From: Desulfatibacillum aliphaticivorans DSM 15576
Lineage (GTDB): Bacteria > Desulfobacterota > Desulfobacteria > Desulfobacterales > Desulfatibacillaceae
Length of the DNA: 64,000 nt
Assembly (NCBI RefSeq): GCF_000429905.1
Contig: NZ_AUCT01000003.1
Location: 62,001 to 126,000, forward strand
Direction: 5' to 3'
Part shown: piece by piece, positions 26,295 through 34,257 of the stretch
How the letters are laid out: every line of letters begins with the position of its first letter
Numbering within the stretch: the first letter of the stretch is position 1
The notes under the pieces: generated by a model
What the model was told of the DNA's origin: nothing
Seen by the model: the letters and a program-made list of their open reading frames with translations, nothing else
Database searches by the model: none
Program-made: the position numbers and the translations under genes

Positions 26295-26310
26295 CGGCAC
26301 ACTTTGTGCT
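26295..26310 (+). promoter_or_regulatory. Sigma54-type -24/-12 promoter
   Basis: CGGCACACTTTGTGCT has GG at 26296-26297 and GC at 26308-26309 with the required ten-base gap. Its -12 half (TTTGTGCT) equals that of the promoter at 14311. It lies 80 bases before the REC-SBP-CheW start codon. Confidence 0.6.
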
Positions 26311-26390
26311 TTATGGTTGTTCCATTGCGGCCGTGGAGCCTTGTCCGAATGTTACCGAGATAGCAAATCGTTTTTCCAGGAGGCCAAAAA

Positions 26391-28307
26391 ATGTCTGAAG
26401 ACCACCGGAAGATGCGCGTTCTTCTGGCTGAAGATTCTCCCCTGACGCGGCAAATTGAAGTCAGCGCCCTGAAAACCATAGGTTATGAACATATTCTGGA
26501 GGCGGAAGACGGAGATGCAGCCGTCGCGCTGTTGGAGCAGGGGGAAGAGGTTGATTTAATCATAAGCGATTGGAACATGCCCAATCGGGGAGGCTTGGAG
26601 CTTCTCCAATGGGTGCGAAAAAACGATCGTTGGTCCGGCTTGCCATTTATCATGGCGACTGGGCAGGGAGACAAGGCGCAGGAGCAGGCGGCGCGCGATG
26701 CAGGCGCCACCGGATTCATTCCCAAGCCTTTTCAAGCCAGGGAGTTGGAAGAAAGAATTCTTGAGGCTATCGGGGCCAGGATACAACCGGAAAAAACCGG
26801 CAAACGGGTCCCGGAGTATACGGCTTCGGGAAAGCTGAAGCTGAAAATCGCCCACATCCAGATTACGGACCATCTTGTATTGGGCGTCGCCAGGCATTTG
26901 ATAGAATCCGGCGTGTTCCAGCCCAGACGCTTTGAGCTGGAAACCCAGTGCATGGGCGGCTGGAACCCGGTGCGCCAGGCCCTGGAGGAAGGAACCGTGG
27001 ACGGCGCCTGCGTATTGGCGCCCATCGCCATGGATCTTTTCGCGTTTGACGTTCCCATTCGCCTGACCTTGTTCGCTCACAGGAACGGGTCGGTCATGGT
27101 GCGCAGCAAGCACGGAAGCTATAAAGAGCCGTGGAAGGATTTTTTCAAGGGCCGCTCCTTTTTGATCCCCCACAAGATGTCCATCCACCACATGCTCACC
27201 CATCAGTTTTTTTCGGGCATGGGGCTGTCCGCCGGGATGATCACCGCCGGCCGTCATTACGACGTCAACCTGGAAGTCGTGGCGCCGGTGGACATGCCGG
27301 GGTATTTAAAAGGCAACGACGGGACTTGCGGATTCATGGTTGCGGAGCCCTTGGCCACCAAGACCATCGCCTCGGGCCTTACGGATCTGCAATTCCTTTC
27401 TTCGGAAATGTGGAACAATCATCCCTGCTGCGTCCTGGCCATGCGCCGGGAGCTTGTGGACGCCCACGAGGAAGCCTTGCTGGAATTCCATGAATTGCTG
27501 GTTGCGGCGGGCAGGTTCATCAAAAACAGGCCGGAGAACTCGGCCAGGATCGCCGTGGATTTTCTGGACCCGGAAAAAACCGTGGGGTTGAAGGTTCCGG
27601 TACTGAAGAACGTACTCACCGATCCCATGGGAATTCGGACGGACGACCTGTACCCCTCCAAGGAGGAATTGGATGTCATCCAGCATTATATGGTCCATGA
27701 CATGGGCATCGGCAAACTCATTGACCTGGACGAATTCGTGGATTGCCGGTTTGCGGAGGCGGCCTGCGGGGATCGCCAATCCAAAGCCTTGACCAGCCCC
27801 GAATTTTCCAGCGCCCTTGTGGAGCCCCGCGGCGCCAAGGAGCATGACTCGAGCAGGACCATGCTGGCCCGGGAGGGAAAGTACCTCACTTTTGCGCTTC
27901 AGGGCCAGGAGTTCGGCCTGGATATATTGAAAATACGGGAAATCATCGGCATGCGCCCCATACGGGCCATTCCCCAGGCGCCCAGCTACATCAAGGGCGT
28001 CATCAATCTTCGGGACCAGGTAATTCCCATCATGGACCTTCGCCTCCGCTTTGGCATGGAGGCCCAGGATTATACGGAGCGCACATGCATCGTGGTCCTG
28101 GAGATGGAAAGCTCGGAAAAAACGGTTTTTATGGGCGTGATTGTGGACTCGGTGTCGGAGGTCAAGGACGTGCTGGCCTCCCAGATTGAGGACACCTCGT
28201 CCTTTGGAGCGACCATTCAGCCGGATTACATTTTGGGCATGGCCAAACTGGATAACGGCGTAAAGCTTTTATTGGATATGGAACACGTGCTGGACGTTAT
28301 AATATAG
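26391..28307 (+). CDS. Receiver-substrate-binding-CheW fusion protein
   Basis: The 638-residue product joins three modules. Residues 8-125: receiver domain (AED at 14-15, acceptor Asp60 in IISDWNMP, Thr90, Lys112 in PKPF). Residues about 150-455: a periplasmic-binding-protein fold of the NrtA/SsuA/THI5 type (HIQITDHLVLGVA, MGGWNPVRQAL, VLAPIAMDLF, WNNHPCCVLAM) with no signal peptide. Residues about 495-638: CheW (YLTFALQGQEFGLDILKIRE, IKGVINLRDQVIPIMDLR). It would dock on a CheA/receptor array and add a ligand-binding and phospho-input. CheX and a stand-alone copy of the middle domain follow. CAGGAGG precedes ATG 26391. I know of no standard family with this order. Confidence 0.9.
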   Translation: MSEDHRKMRVLLAEDSPLTRQIEVSALKTIGYEHILEAEDGDAAVALLEQGEEVDLIISDWNMPNRGGLELLQWVRKNDRWSGLPFIMATGQGDKAQEQAARDAGATGFIPKPFQARELEERILEAIGARIQPEKTGKRVPEYTASGKLKLKIAHIQITDHLVLGVARHLIESGVFQPRRFELETQCMGGWNPVRQALEEGTVDGACVLAPIAMDLFAFDVPIRLTLFAHRNGSVMVRSKHGSYKEPWKDFFKGRSFLIPHKMSIHHMLTHQFFSGMGLSAGMITAGRHYDVNLEVVAPVDMPGYLKGNDGTCGFMVAEPLATKTIASGLTDLQFLSSEMWNNHPCCVLAMRRELVDAHEEALLEFHELLVAAGRFIKNRPENSARIAVDFLDPEKTVGLKVPVLKNVLTDPMGIRTDDLYPSKEELDVIQHYMVHDMGIGKLIDLDEFVDCRFAEAACGDRQSKALTSPEFSSALVEPRGAKEHDSSRTMLAREGKYLTFALQGQEFGLDILKIREIIGMRPIRAIPQAPSYIKGVINLRDQVIPIMDLRLRFGMEAQDYTERTCIVVLEMESSEKTVFMGVIVDSVSEVKDVLASQIEDTSSFGATIQPDYILGMAKLDNGVKLLLDMEHVLDVII

Positions 28308-28357
28308 ACGGCTCCTGCGGGGCCAGTCCTGAAAAACCCAAAGGCAACGGGGGTCTT

Positions 28358-28819
28358 ATGGACGTAAAAGTAATCAACCCATTCATTACCGCCACCCTGA
28401 ATGTGCTGGACACCATGGCCATGACCAAGGCCAAGGCGGAGAACCTGTACATCAAGCAGGACGAGGTGGCGACCGGGGACGTGACTGCCGTGATCGGGCT
28501 GTCGGGAGACACCCGGGGCACGGTATCGGTCAGTTTTTCGGAGGAATGCGCTCTGGCCATCGTCTCTAAAATGTTGGGGGAGCAAATAAGCAGTCTGAAC
28601 GAAGACATTAAGGACGCGGTTGGGGAAATCGGCAACATGATTTCCGGCCAGGCGCGTGTGAAGCTGGAAGAGCTGGGCAGAGTGCTTTATGCAGCCGTAC
28701 CAACGGTGGTGACGGGCAAGAATCACTCCATCAACCACATCACCACCTATCCCATCGTGGCGATTCCCTTTGTCACGGACGACGGCAGCTTTACCATAGA
28801 GGTTTGTTTCGAGGAGTAA
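28358..28819 (+). CDS. cheX: CheX-like chemotaxis phosphatase
   Basis: The 153-residue product matches CheX-type proteins: a start region INPFITATLNVLDTMA, a beta-rich GDVTAVIGLSGDTRGTVSVSF segment and the helix DAVGEIGNMISGQA carrying the ExxN catalytic pair (Glu90, Asn93) that positions water for dephosphorylation of receiver domains. The likely substrate is the receiver in the preceding fusion protein, or a CheY elsewhere. It begins 51 bases after that gene, with GGGGG upstream of the ATG, in the same operon. Confidence 0.88.
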   Translation: MDVKVINPFITATLNVLDTMAMTKAKAENLYIKQDEVATGDVTAVIGLSGDTRGTVSVSFSEECALAIVSKMLGEQISSLNEDIKDAVGEIGNMISGQARVKLEELGRVLYAAVPTVVTGKNHSINHITTYPIVAIPFVTDDGSFTIEVCFEE

Positions 28820-28820
28820 A

Positions 28821-28849
28821 TTAACCTGGCCCGGATCAGGCCAGGTTAA
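28821..28849 (+). repeat. Perfect hairpin between cheX and the cytosolic binding protein gene
   Basis: Arms TTAACCTGGCC (28821-28831) and complement (28839-28849), 11 bp, loop of seven. No T run follows, so it is more likely an RNA-stability or processing element, or partial attenuator, than a terminator. Confidence 0.6.
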
Positions 28850-28890
28850 CAATAATTGTACGCTACGGATTTCATCCAAGGAGGATACAC

Positions 28891-29811
28891 ATGGCTGACA
28901 AGACTGTTATCAGGGTGGGTCATCTGCCCATCACCGATCATCTGATCCTGGGGTTGACCAAGTACAAACTGGAAAAGGGAGGCGAAACCTTCAATAACGC
29001 CTCTTTGGAGACCGTAAGCATCGGCGGCTGGAACCAGGTGGCCGACGCCCTGGCCGCCGGCGAGATCAACGCGGCCTTCATCCTGGCGCCCACGGCCATG
29101 GACCTGTTCAAATCCGGCGTAAAGATCAAGCTGGTCATGTTCACGCACAGAACCGGCAGCGTGCTCATCACCAACAAACGGGCCAACATCCAAACCCTGG
29201 AGGATTTTGCGGGCAAGGTCATCATCATCCCGTATCAGCTTTCCGTGCACCACATGCTCCTGCACAAGCTCATGTCCGAAAAAGGCATGATTCCCGGCAA
29301 GGACGTGATGCTGGAAGTCATGGCGCCAGGCCAGATGCCCATGGCCATCCAGTACGATGAAGAAGGCGAGGTGGGCGGCTTTATTGTGGCCGAGCCCTTT
29401 GGGTCCCAGGCGATCCTGGAAGGCTACGGCGAAGAGTTCGCCCTGTCCAAGGACATCTGGCCCAATCATCCCTGCTGCGTCCTGGTCATGAACGAAGAAC
29501 TTACCGAAGGGCATCCTGATGCGGTGTTGGAGTTGATCAAGAGCCTGGAGCTTTCCGGCCGCTACGCCGCCCAGAAGCCCGAGGGCGCCGCCGCGGTGGG
29601 GGCCTGGTTCTTCAACCAGAAAAAAGAGATTATGGAACGGGTCCTGGCCGGCGAAATCCAGCGCATCAAGACGGATGAACTCATGCCCGTAATCGACGAC
29701 CTTGCGGTTATCCAGGAGTATATGTCGGGACAAATGGGCGTGCTTTCCGATAAAATCGACCTGGAAAAATTTGTGGACGCCAGGTTCGCCCAGGAAGTGG
29801 GCTGCAAATAA
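28891..29811 (+). CDS. Leaderless (cytosolic) NrtA/THI5-type substrate-binding protein
   Basis: The 306-residue product starts MADKTVIRVGHLPITDHLIL, directly in the binding-protein fold, with no signal peptide or lipobox. It is a paralogue of the middle domain of the fusion at 26391: shared blocks include ITDHL-LG, GGWN-V, LAP-AMDLF, HHML-H, VAEP and NHPCCVL. The NHPCC motif in both suggests a common ligand or metal site. Classic relatives bind nitrate, sulfonates or pyrimidines for ABC importers, but no ABC genes are present. The closest functional parallel is NasS, a cytosolic NrtA-like nitrate sensor. AAGGAGG precedes the ATG. Ligand unknown. Confidence 0.85.
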   Translation: MADKTVIRVGHLPITDHLILGLTKYKLEKGGETFNNASLETVSIGGWNQVADALAAGEINAAFILAPTAMDLFKSGVKIKLVMFTHRTGSVLITNKRANIQTLEDFAGKVIIIPYQLSVHHMLLHKLMSEKGMIPGKDVMLEVMAPGQMPMAIQYDEEGEVGGFIVAEPFGSQAILEGYGEEFALSKDIWPNHPCCVLVMNEELTEGHPDAVLELIKSLELSGRYAAQKPEGAAAVGAWFFNQKKEIMERVLAGEIQRIKTDELMPVIDDLAVIQEYMSGQMGVLSDKIDLEKFVDARFAQEVGCK

Positions 29812-29869
29812 ACGCCTAAACAGGCTTGCCATTCCATGTAAAGCATCCGCATGAAACGCGCCGAGGCGC

Positions 29870-29927
29870 TTCCGGGCCCCCGCAGCTTGCCGCAGAGCAA
29901 TCACGCTCTCAAGCCGGGGGCCCGGAA
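29870..29927. repeat. Long-stem intergenic hairpin
   Basis: Perfect 13-bp arms TTCCGGGCCCCCG (29870-29882) and complement (29915-29927) enclose a second small hairpin (AGAGC/GCTCT at 29894-29906). It follows the binding-protein gene by 58 bases. No T run follows, so it may be a structured RNA element or a processed terminator. The rest of 29812-30083 holds no gene. Confidence 0.6.
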
Positions 29928-30083
29928 TATCCCTCCTTATCTCAGCCCCCAAAAGCCTTCTCTTACCTCAAGAAAGACAGGTTCTGGACAATGTGGCGGA
30001 ACCCGTGTATTCTTTTCCCCTGAAAATCTCATCATGATGGCGTAAATCTACTCATCATACCTGAAACCATTAAGGAGGGGGAC

Positions 30084-31388
30084 ATGGGGCACTTGGTCGG
30101 CAAAGACATCTATAAAAAACTCGTACAGAAAATCGACGCGCAAGCTGTGCGGGTTCCTCTTAACGAACGCATTTACAACATTGTCAAGGCTTTGTATTCG
30201 GCGGAGGAAGCCGAAATTTACGTAAAAATGCCCTATGGGCTGTCCACGGTGGATCGGATTCAAAAAATTACCGGCATGAATCCCGCTCGCTTGAAGAATC
30301 TCCTGGAAGGACTCAGCGACAAGGGCCTGGTCATCGATCTGTTCATTGACGGAGAGTACAATTACATGCCCTCCCCCATCGCCGTGGGCATCTTTGAATT
30401 CACCATGATGCGCACCCAGGGCGACCTGGACATGAAAACCTGGGGAAAGCTGTTCCATCATTATTTTGAGGACGGGTCCCTGTATAAGGCGAATTTTTCC
30501 AAGGGCGAGCAGATCGGTCCGTTGCGGACGGTTCCCCATGAGGAATCCCTGGCCGACCACGTGGAAATTCTGGATTACGAACGAGCCTTGCATATTGTGG
30601 AAAGCGCGGACAAGGTGGCTGTAGGATTGTGTTCGTGCCGGCACGAAAAGCATCATGCCGGCGCCAAGGAGTGCGACGTTCCCCTGGACACCTGCCTGTC
30701 GTTCGGCATGGGCGCGGAATACCTCACCAGGCATAACATGGCCGGGGAGGTGAGCAAATCGGCCCTGAAGGAAAACATGGCCAGGTCCCGGGAATACGGC
30801 CTGGTGTTTCAGGCGGACAACGTTCAACAGGGCATCGCCTCCATTTGCCAATGCTGCGGATGCTGTTGCAATCTTCTCCTGGGCATGAACAAATACGGGT
30901 ACGAAAACGCCGTCGTCACCAGCAATTTCATTGCGGACATCGAGGACGAAAAATGCACGGGCTGCGGCAAATGCGCCAAGGCATGCCCCATTAACGCCAT
31001 TGAAATGGTTGCAGACGGCGATCCCAATACAAAACGAAAAAAGAAGCCTGAAATCAACCTGGAACTCTGCATCGGCTGCGGCGTCTGCGGCCTGGATTGC
31101 AAGCCCTCCGCGTGCCAGTTAATCCCCCGAAAAAAACGGGTCATTACCCCGGAAACCACCTTTGAAAGGGTGATTCTCCAGTCCCTGGAACGGGGAACCC
31201 TGCAGAACCAGATTTTCGACAATCCGGAGAATATCGGAAACAAGGCCATGAACGCCATCCTGGGCGCCTTCCTGCGGCTGCCGCCGGTCAAAAGCGCGCT
31301 CATGAGCGACGCGCTAAGGTCCCGCTTTTTGGGCGCCATGCGCGCCGGGGTGAGGCTGCAGGGCAAGGATTTTTTGACGGAGATGTAG
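30084..31388 (+). CDS. Cysteine-rich 4Fe-4S protein with winged-helix-like N-terminus
   Basis: The 434-residue cytoplasmic protein starts with a helix-turn-helix-like region (residues about 20-90, STVDRIQKITGMNPARLKNL then LSDKGLVIDLF). A cysteine-rich middle follows (GLCSCRHEKHH, ICQCCGCCCN), then a two-cluster ferredoxin domain (CTGCGKCAKACP and CIGCGVCGLDCKPSAC) and a basic helical tail. Similar proteins occur widely in sulfate reducers as electron-transfer partners of unclear role. The unusual CxCCxCCC run could hold an extra cluster or metal. AAGGAGG precedes the ATG. Its position after the binding-protein gene suggests, but does not prove, a shared job; a 272-base gap with a hairpin separates them. 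Confidence 0.85.
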   Translation: MGHLVGKDIYKKLVQKIDAQAVRVPLNERIYNIVKALYSAEEAEIYVKMPYGLSTVDRIQKITGMNPARLKNLLEGLSDKGLVIDLFIDGEYNYMPSPIAVGIFEFTMMRTQGDLDMKTWGKLFHHYFEDGSLYKANFSKGEQIGPLRTVPHEESLADHVEILDYERALHIVESADKVAVGLCSCRHEKHHAGAKECDVPLDTCLSFGMGAEYLTRHNMAGEVSKSALKENMARSREYGLVFQADNVQQGIASICQCCGCCCNLLLGMNKYGYENAVVTSNFIADIEDEKCTGCGKCAKACPINAIEMVADGDPNTKRKKKPEINLELCIGCGVCGLDCKPSACQLIPRKKRVITPETTFERVILQSLERGTLQNQIFDNPENIGNKAMNAILGAFLRLPPVKSALMSDALRSRFLGAMRAGVRLQGKDFLTEM

Positions 31389-31413
31389 GCGCTTTGAAGA
31401 TCAGGGCGTAGAG

Positions 31414-31650
31414 GTGCAGACGGAATTATCTTCCTCAGTCATGAAATGGAAAGGTTTCAGTAAGCTCTTTTGCATGCCTCAAGTTTGGGTTCCAATCACT
31501 GACAAGGGGCCTTTTACGGCCATACCAAATGAATACCTTAGCCAGGAAATGAAAGAATTTGTCATTGAAAAAATTGAAGGGCACAACGCTTTGATCAACG
31601 ACAATCCCGCTTCCGTAAAAGAGCTTCTGAAGTTGATTTGGAGATCGTAG
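31414..31650 (+). CDS. Possible small protein, unrecognised
   Basis: A 78-codon frame from GTG 31414 (or ATG 31441, 69 residues). The sequence looks protein-like (QVWVPITDKGPFTAIPNEYL, then a charged helix ending KELLKLIWRS) and ends just before an A+T-rich stretch. No strong ribosome site is visible and I know no family. It could be a real short gene or the remnant of one. Confidence 0.35.
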   Translation: MQTELSSSVMKWKGFSKLFCMPQVWVPITDKGPFTAIPNEYLSQEMKEFVIEKIEGHNALINDNPASVKELLKLIWRS

Positions 31651-31730
31651 TCCCCATCTTTTTAATGATTCGAATTCTATTTATGCGGTGTATGTAAACA
31701 GCCGGCCGCGGCATGCAGTTTGGAGTTATG

Positions 31731-32384
31731 ATGCACAGAGATCTTGAAAACAGGGAAGCCGGGATATTTAATCGTTGTTTTGGGTCCAGGGCAGGACGAA
31801 TTGTCGAAATCGGCTGCGGAAACGGACGGCTGACCTGCCATCTTGAAAAGCATGCGGAATCCGTCTTGGGCTTGGACCCGTGCGAGGCGGACCTGGATCA
31901 GGCGCGTCAATGCGTAGGGACTGCCGTACAGCTTGCCGTCGGCAGCGGGGAGGATATTCCCTTGGAGGACGGCGCCTGCGACGCAGTGGTTTTTACGCTG
32001 TCCCTGCATCATCAGGATTCGGCCCGGGCCCTGAAAGAGGCCGCACGCACGCTGAACGCCAAGGGGCGGATATTGGTCATCGAGCCCAAGGCAAACACCC
32101 TGGGCGCCAATCTTTTCGCCGTGATCGACGACGAGTCCCACCGGTATGTCATAGCCGAGGCCGCCATTCAGGACAGCGGACTGAAAGTCGTGGATTACGG
32201 GGACGTCTTAATCCACTGGACATTTGAGGATTATAACGAGATGGTCGAGTACATTTTTGGATATTACGGTTTAAACCCGGATCCGGAGCGGGAGTCCGCC
32301 ATGGCGGCGCTGATGGGCGCCCGGAAAAACGACATCCCCCTGATTGTTGAAGACGAAACCCGGTTCTGGCTCTTGGAGCCTTGA
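31731..32384 (+). CDS. Class I SAM-dependent methyltransferase
   Basis: The product (217 residues from ATG 31731, which is preceded by GGAG; ATG 31713 is also possible) has the SAM-binding loop IVEIGCGNGRLT, an acidic end of strand 2 in VLGLDPCEADL, AVGSGEDIPLEDG and the motif-IV-like DAVVFTLSLHH, as in UbiE/Methyltransf_11-type enzymes. The C-terminal part (residues about 125-217) is a less typical lid with VIDDESHRYVIAEAAIQ. Substrate cannot be predicted. It converges with a lipoprotein gene ending at 32401. Confidence 0.85.
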   Translation: MHRDLENREAGIFNRCFGSRAGRIVEIGCGNGRLTCHLEKHAESVLGLDPCEADLDQARQCVGTAVQLAVGSGEDIPLEDGACDAVVFTLSLHHQDSARALKEAARTLNAKGRILVIEPKANTLGANLFAVIDDESHRYVIAEAAIQDSGLKVVDYGDVLIHWTFEDYNEMVEYIFGYYGLNPDPERESAMAALMGARKNDIPLIVEDETRFWLLEP

Positions 32385-32400
32385 TTCCGATTTTCCCAGT

Positions 32401-32913
32401 TTACTGCGCCAGGGCTTTTTCCACGGCGGCGGCTATCTCCTTTTTCAGGGAAAATTTGATGTCATCGTCCTGATAGTCCCGGGCGCCTGTGGCCACTCCC
32501 AGCCCAAAGCCGCTTCCCCCTCCGGTTCCGAAGCCGATTCCACCGCCAATGCTTAGGCCGCTCGTTTTTGGCTCGGTCCGCAGGATCTTCATGTCTATGT
32601 CCATTTCCACATCGTTCTTTCCGGATTGAACGTCCACCAGGCGGACATTCACTTTATAGACCGTGTCGGAATCCGCTTCGAGGAGGAAGTTCATGAACCC
32701 CTTGTCCTTAACGACGGTTACGGGCGTATAGCCTTTTGAAAGAAGCACCTGCTCGGCGGCGTTTAAGGCCGTCATGCGCCGGGCGGGAGTATCCGGACCC
32801 AAAGTTGCTCCTGCCACGGGGATAACGCCGGAGTATCCGCTGGAGGCGCAGCCGGCGGCCAGGGCCAGGCTCAGGCATAGAAGGGCTGACATCAGGATTT
32901 TTCGTCCGGTCAT
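32401..32913 (-). CDS. Lipoprotein of unknown function with glycine-rich segment
   Basis: The 170-residue product has a lipobox (ALAAGC, Cys22). The mature part begins ASSGYSGVIP, has an alpha/beta domain (ALNAAEQVLLSKGYTPVTVV; VYKVNVRLVDVQSGKNDVEM) and a glycine-rich insert (GGGIGFGTGGGSGFGLG) before an amphipathic C-terminal helix. GGAG precedes ATG 32913; two longer in-frame ATGs lack a site. The pattern resembles small outer-membrane lipoproteins of unknown role. A terminator separates it from the upstream gene, so it may have its own promoter in the short gap. Confidence 0.75.
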   Translation of the reverse strand: MTGRKILMSALLCLSLALAAGCASSGYSGVIPVAGATLGPDTPARRMTALNAAEQVLLSKGYTPVTVVKDKGFMNFLLEADSDTVYKVNVRLVDVQSGKNDVEMDIDMKILRTEPKTSGLSIGGGIGFGTGGGSGFGLGVATGARDYQDDDIKFSLKKEIAAAVEKALAQ

Positions 32914-32932
32914 GACAAATCTCCATTCCATA

Positions 32933-32974
32933 AAAAGCAAAGGGCCGCCGCCCCCTTTGTAGAGGCGGCGGCCC
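32933..32974 (-). terminator. Intrinsic terminator
   Basis: Perfect 11-bp arms GGGCCGCCGCC (32942-32952) and complement (32964-32974); on the minus strand the stem is followed by TTTGCTTTTT. It ends the transcript of the gene at 33006. Confidence 0.8.
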
Positions 32975-33005
32975 GTTATATAGCGAGCTGCTTTGATCAA
33001 ACTGT

Positions 33006-33986
33006 TTACCAGTTGTCGTTTCTCTCTTTTTCCAGAGCCATGTTGGGGTCGTCCTCGAACTCGGAAATGCGGCTTTTAATCTCTCCCATCTCGTCGTTCA
33101 GGGCCCTCATGCGCTTGACCTCATCCCTGTCCATGGTTCCCCCGCTGCGGAGTTCGTCCGCTTCCTCTTCCAACTGCTTCAACTGGAGGCGGTACTTTTC
33201 AATGTACTGATCAATTTTTTTCTTTTCTTTTTGCTCTTTCTGCCACTGAACCACTTCTACGGTGATGACCCCGTTCCGGACCATTTCCTTCATTTCTTCA
33301 TCATAGGCCGCCTGGGCCGCTTCCCTGGCTTCCTTGGCAATTCTCATGGCTTCCAGTTCCTGAGGCGTGTAAATGGCCTGACGGGAGTGGTCCACCTGAG
33401 AACCTACAGGGAGGAGCGTCCCGGCCCCCAGGCCCGCTTTATTATAAGCGGAGACCCAGAAGTCGACAATGACGTTCACAGCCACGTTATAGGCGTCGCC
33501 TATGCTTTCTTCGTCGCACTGGCCGTGAAAAGGCTTGGAAAGCTCCAGGGTGCTTAAAATGGTTTCTTCCACGTTGTTGATGGGGTCCGTGCCGTCGTAC
33601 AGCACCCATTCAGGAAGAAGCGCGTCCAGAGTCCGGCAGGCGCCGGGGCTGACGGTTTCCGACAGAAAAAAGGCCAGGGTCCCAAAACCGATGATAACAT
33701 TGGGATCGTCGGCCTTTCCTTGTTTCAACCGTTCAATAAGCAGGTTGTACACCCTTTCCGCTGACATGGGATCTATGGGGCCGCTGGCATAGTCGCCGTG
33801 TTTCATTCCCTTTAAGACAAGCGCCTTCCTGGCAACCAGATACTCTCTTAAGTTATCAGGGCAAAAGGAAATTGCATCGTCAATCATTACAGTGCTCAGG
33901 TCCCTGTTAAAAGCTTCGGAAGCAGCCGGAAGCATCAACAAAAACACCAGTGCCAGGATGGTTCCCATTTGGAATTTGCCGGCCAT
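33006..33986 (-). CDS. Exported protein with C-terminal coiled coil, unknown function
   Basis: The 326-residue product has a signal peptide (MGTILALVFLLMLPAASEAF). The folded part (residues about 20-220) is helical with two conserved-looking cysteines and the stretch SFCPDNLREYLVARKALVLK. After a hinge (HSRQAIYTPQELEAMRIAKE) the C-terminal 110 residues form a highly charged coiled coil (EQKEKKKIDQYIEKYRLQLK). I recognise no family. GGAGG precedes ATG 33986; the ATG four codons earlier is too close to it. The protein is probably periplasmic. A strong terminator follows it. Confidence 0.75.
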   Translation of the reverse strand: MAGKFQMGTILALVFLLMLPAASEAFNRDLSTVMIDDAISFCPDNLREYLVARKALVLKGMKHGDYASGPIDPMSAERVYNLLIERLKQGKADDPNVIIGFGTLAFFLSETVSPGACRTLDALLPEWVLYDGTDPINNVEETILSTLELSKPFHGQCDEESIGDAYNVAVNVIVDFWVSAYNKAGLGAGTLLPVGSQVDHSRQAIYTPQELEAMRIAKEAREAAQAAYDEEMKEMVRNGVITVEVVQWQKEQKEKKKIDQYIEKYRLQLKQLEEEADELRSGGTMDRDEVKRMRALNDEMGEIKSRISEFEDDPNMALEKERNDNW

Positions 33987-34172
33987 TACGCCCTCCATTT
34001 CCGCCGCAAGGTTCCCCGGTAATAATTGCGGGCCATCATTTTAGTTTCTGATCCTGCTATAAGTATTTCTTGCCTTTTAAGGGACATACCATATTGGAAG
34101 CGAAACTAGCAACGATTTTTAAACCATTACATAATCAAGATGCCAGTTTTGTAGGGAATAAAGGCTTTTGGG

Positions 34173-34202
34173 TTGACATGAAGCTAACAAATCGCCTATG
34201 GA
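34173..34202 (+). promoter_or_regulatory. Sigma70-type promoter for the FadL gene
   Basis: TTGACA (34173-34178), 18-base spacer, TATGGA (34197-34202), 56 bases before the FadL start in an A+T-rich gap. The -35 is consensus; the -10 is moderate. Confidence 0.5.
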
Positions 34203-34257
34203 ATTGTTATTATATTGATCAATTTCGCTTCCCGTTCAGAAAAAAAAGGAGATCGTC

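Noticed and set aside
28821..28849. Reading the cheX-downstream hairpin as a terminator
   Set aside because: The stem is perfect but is followed by CAATAATTG, not a T run, so I list it only as a hairpin.
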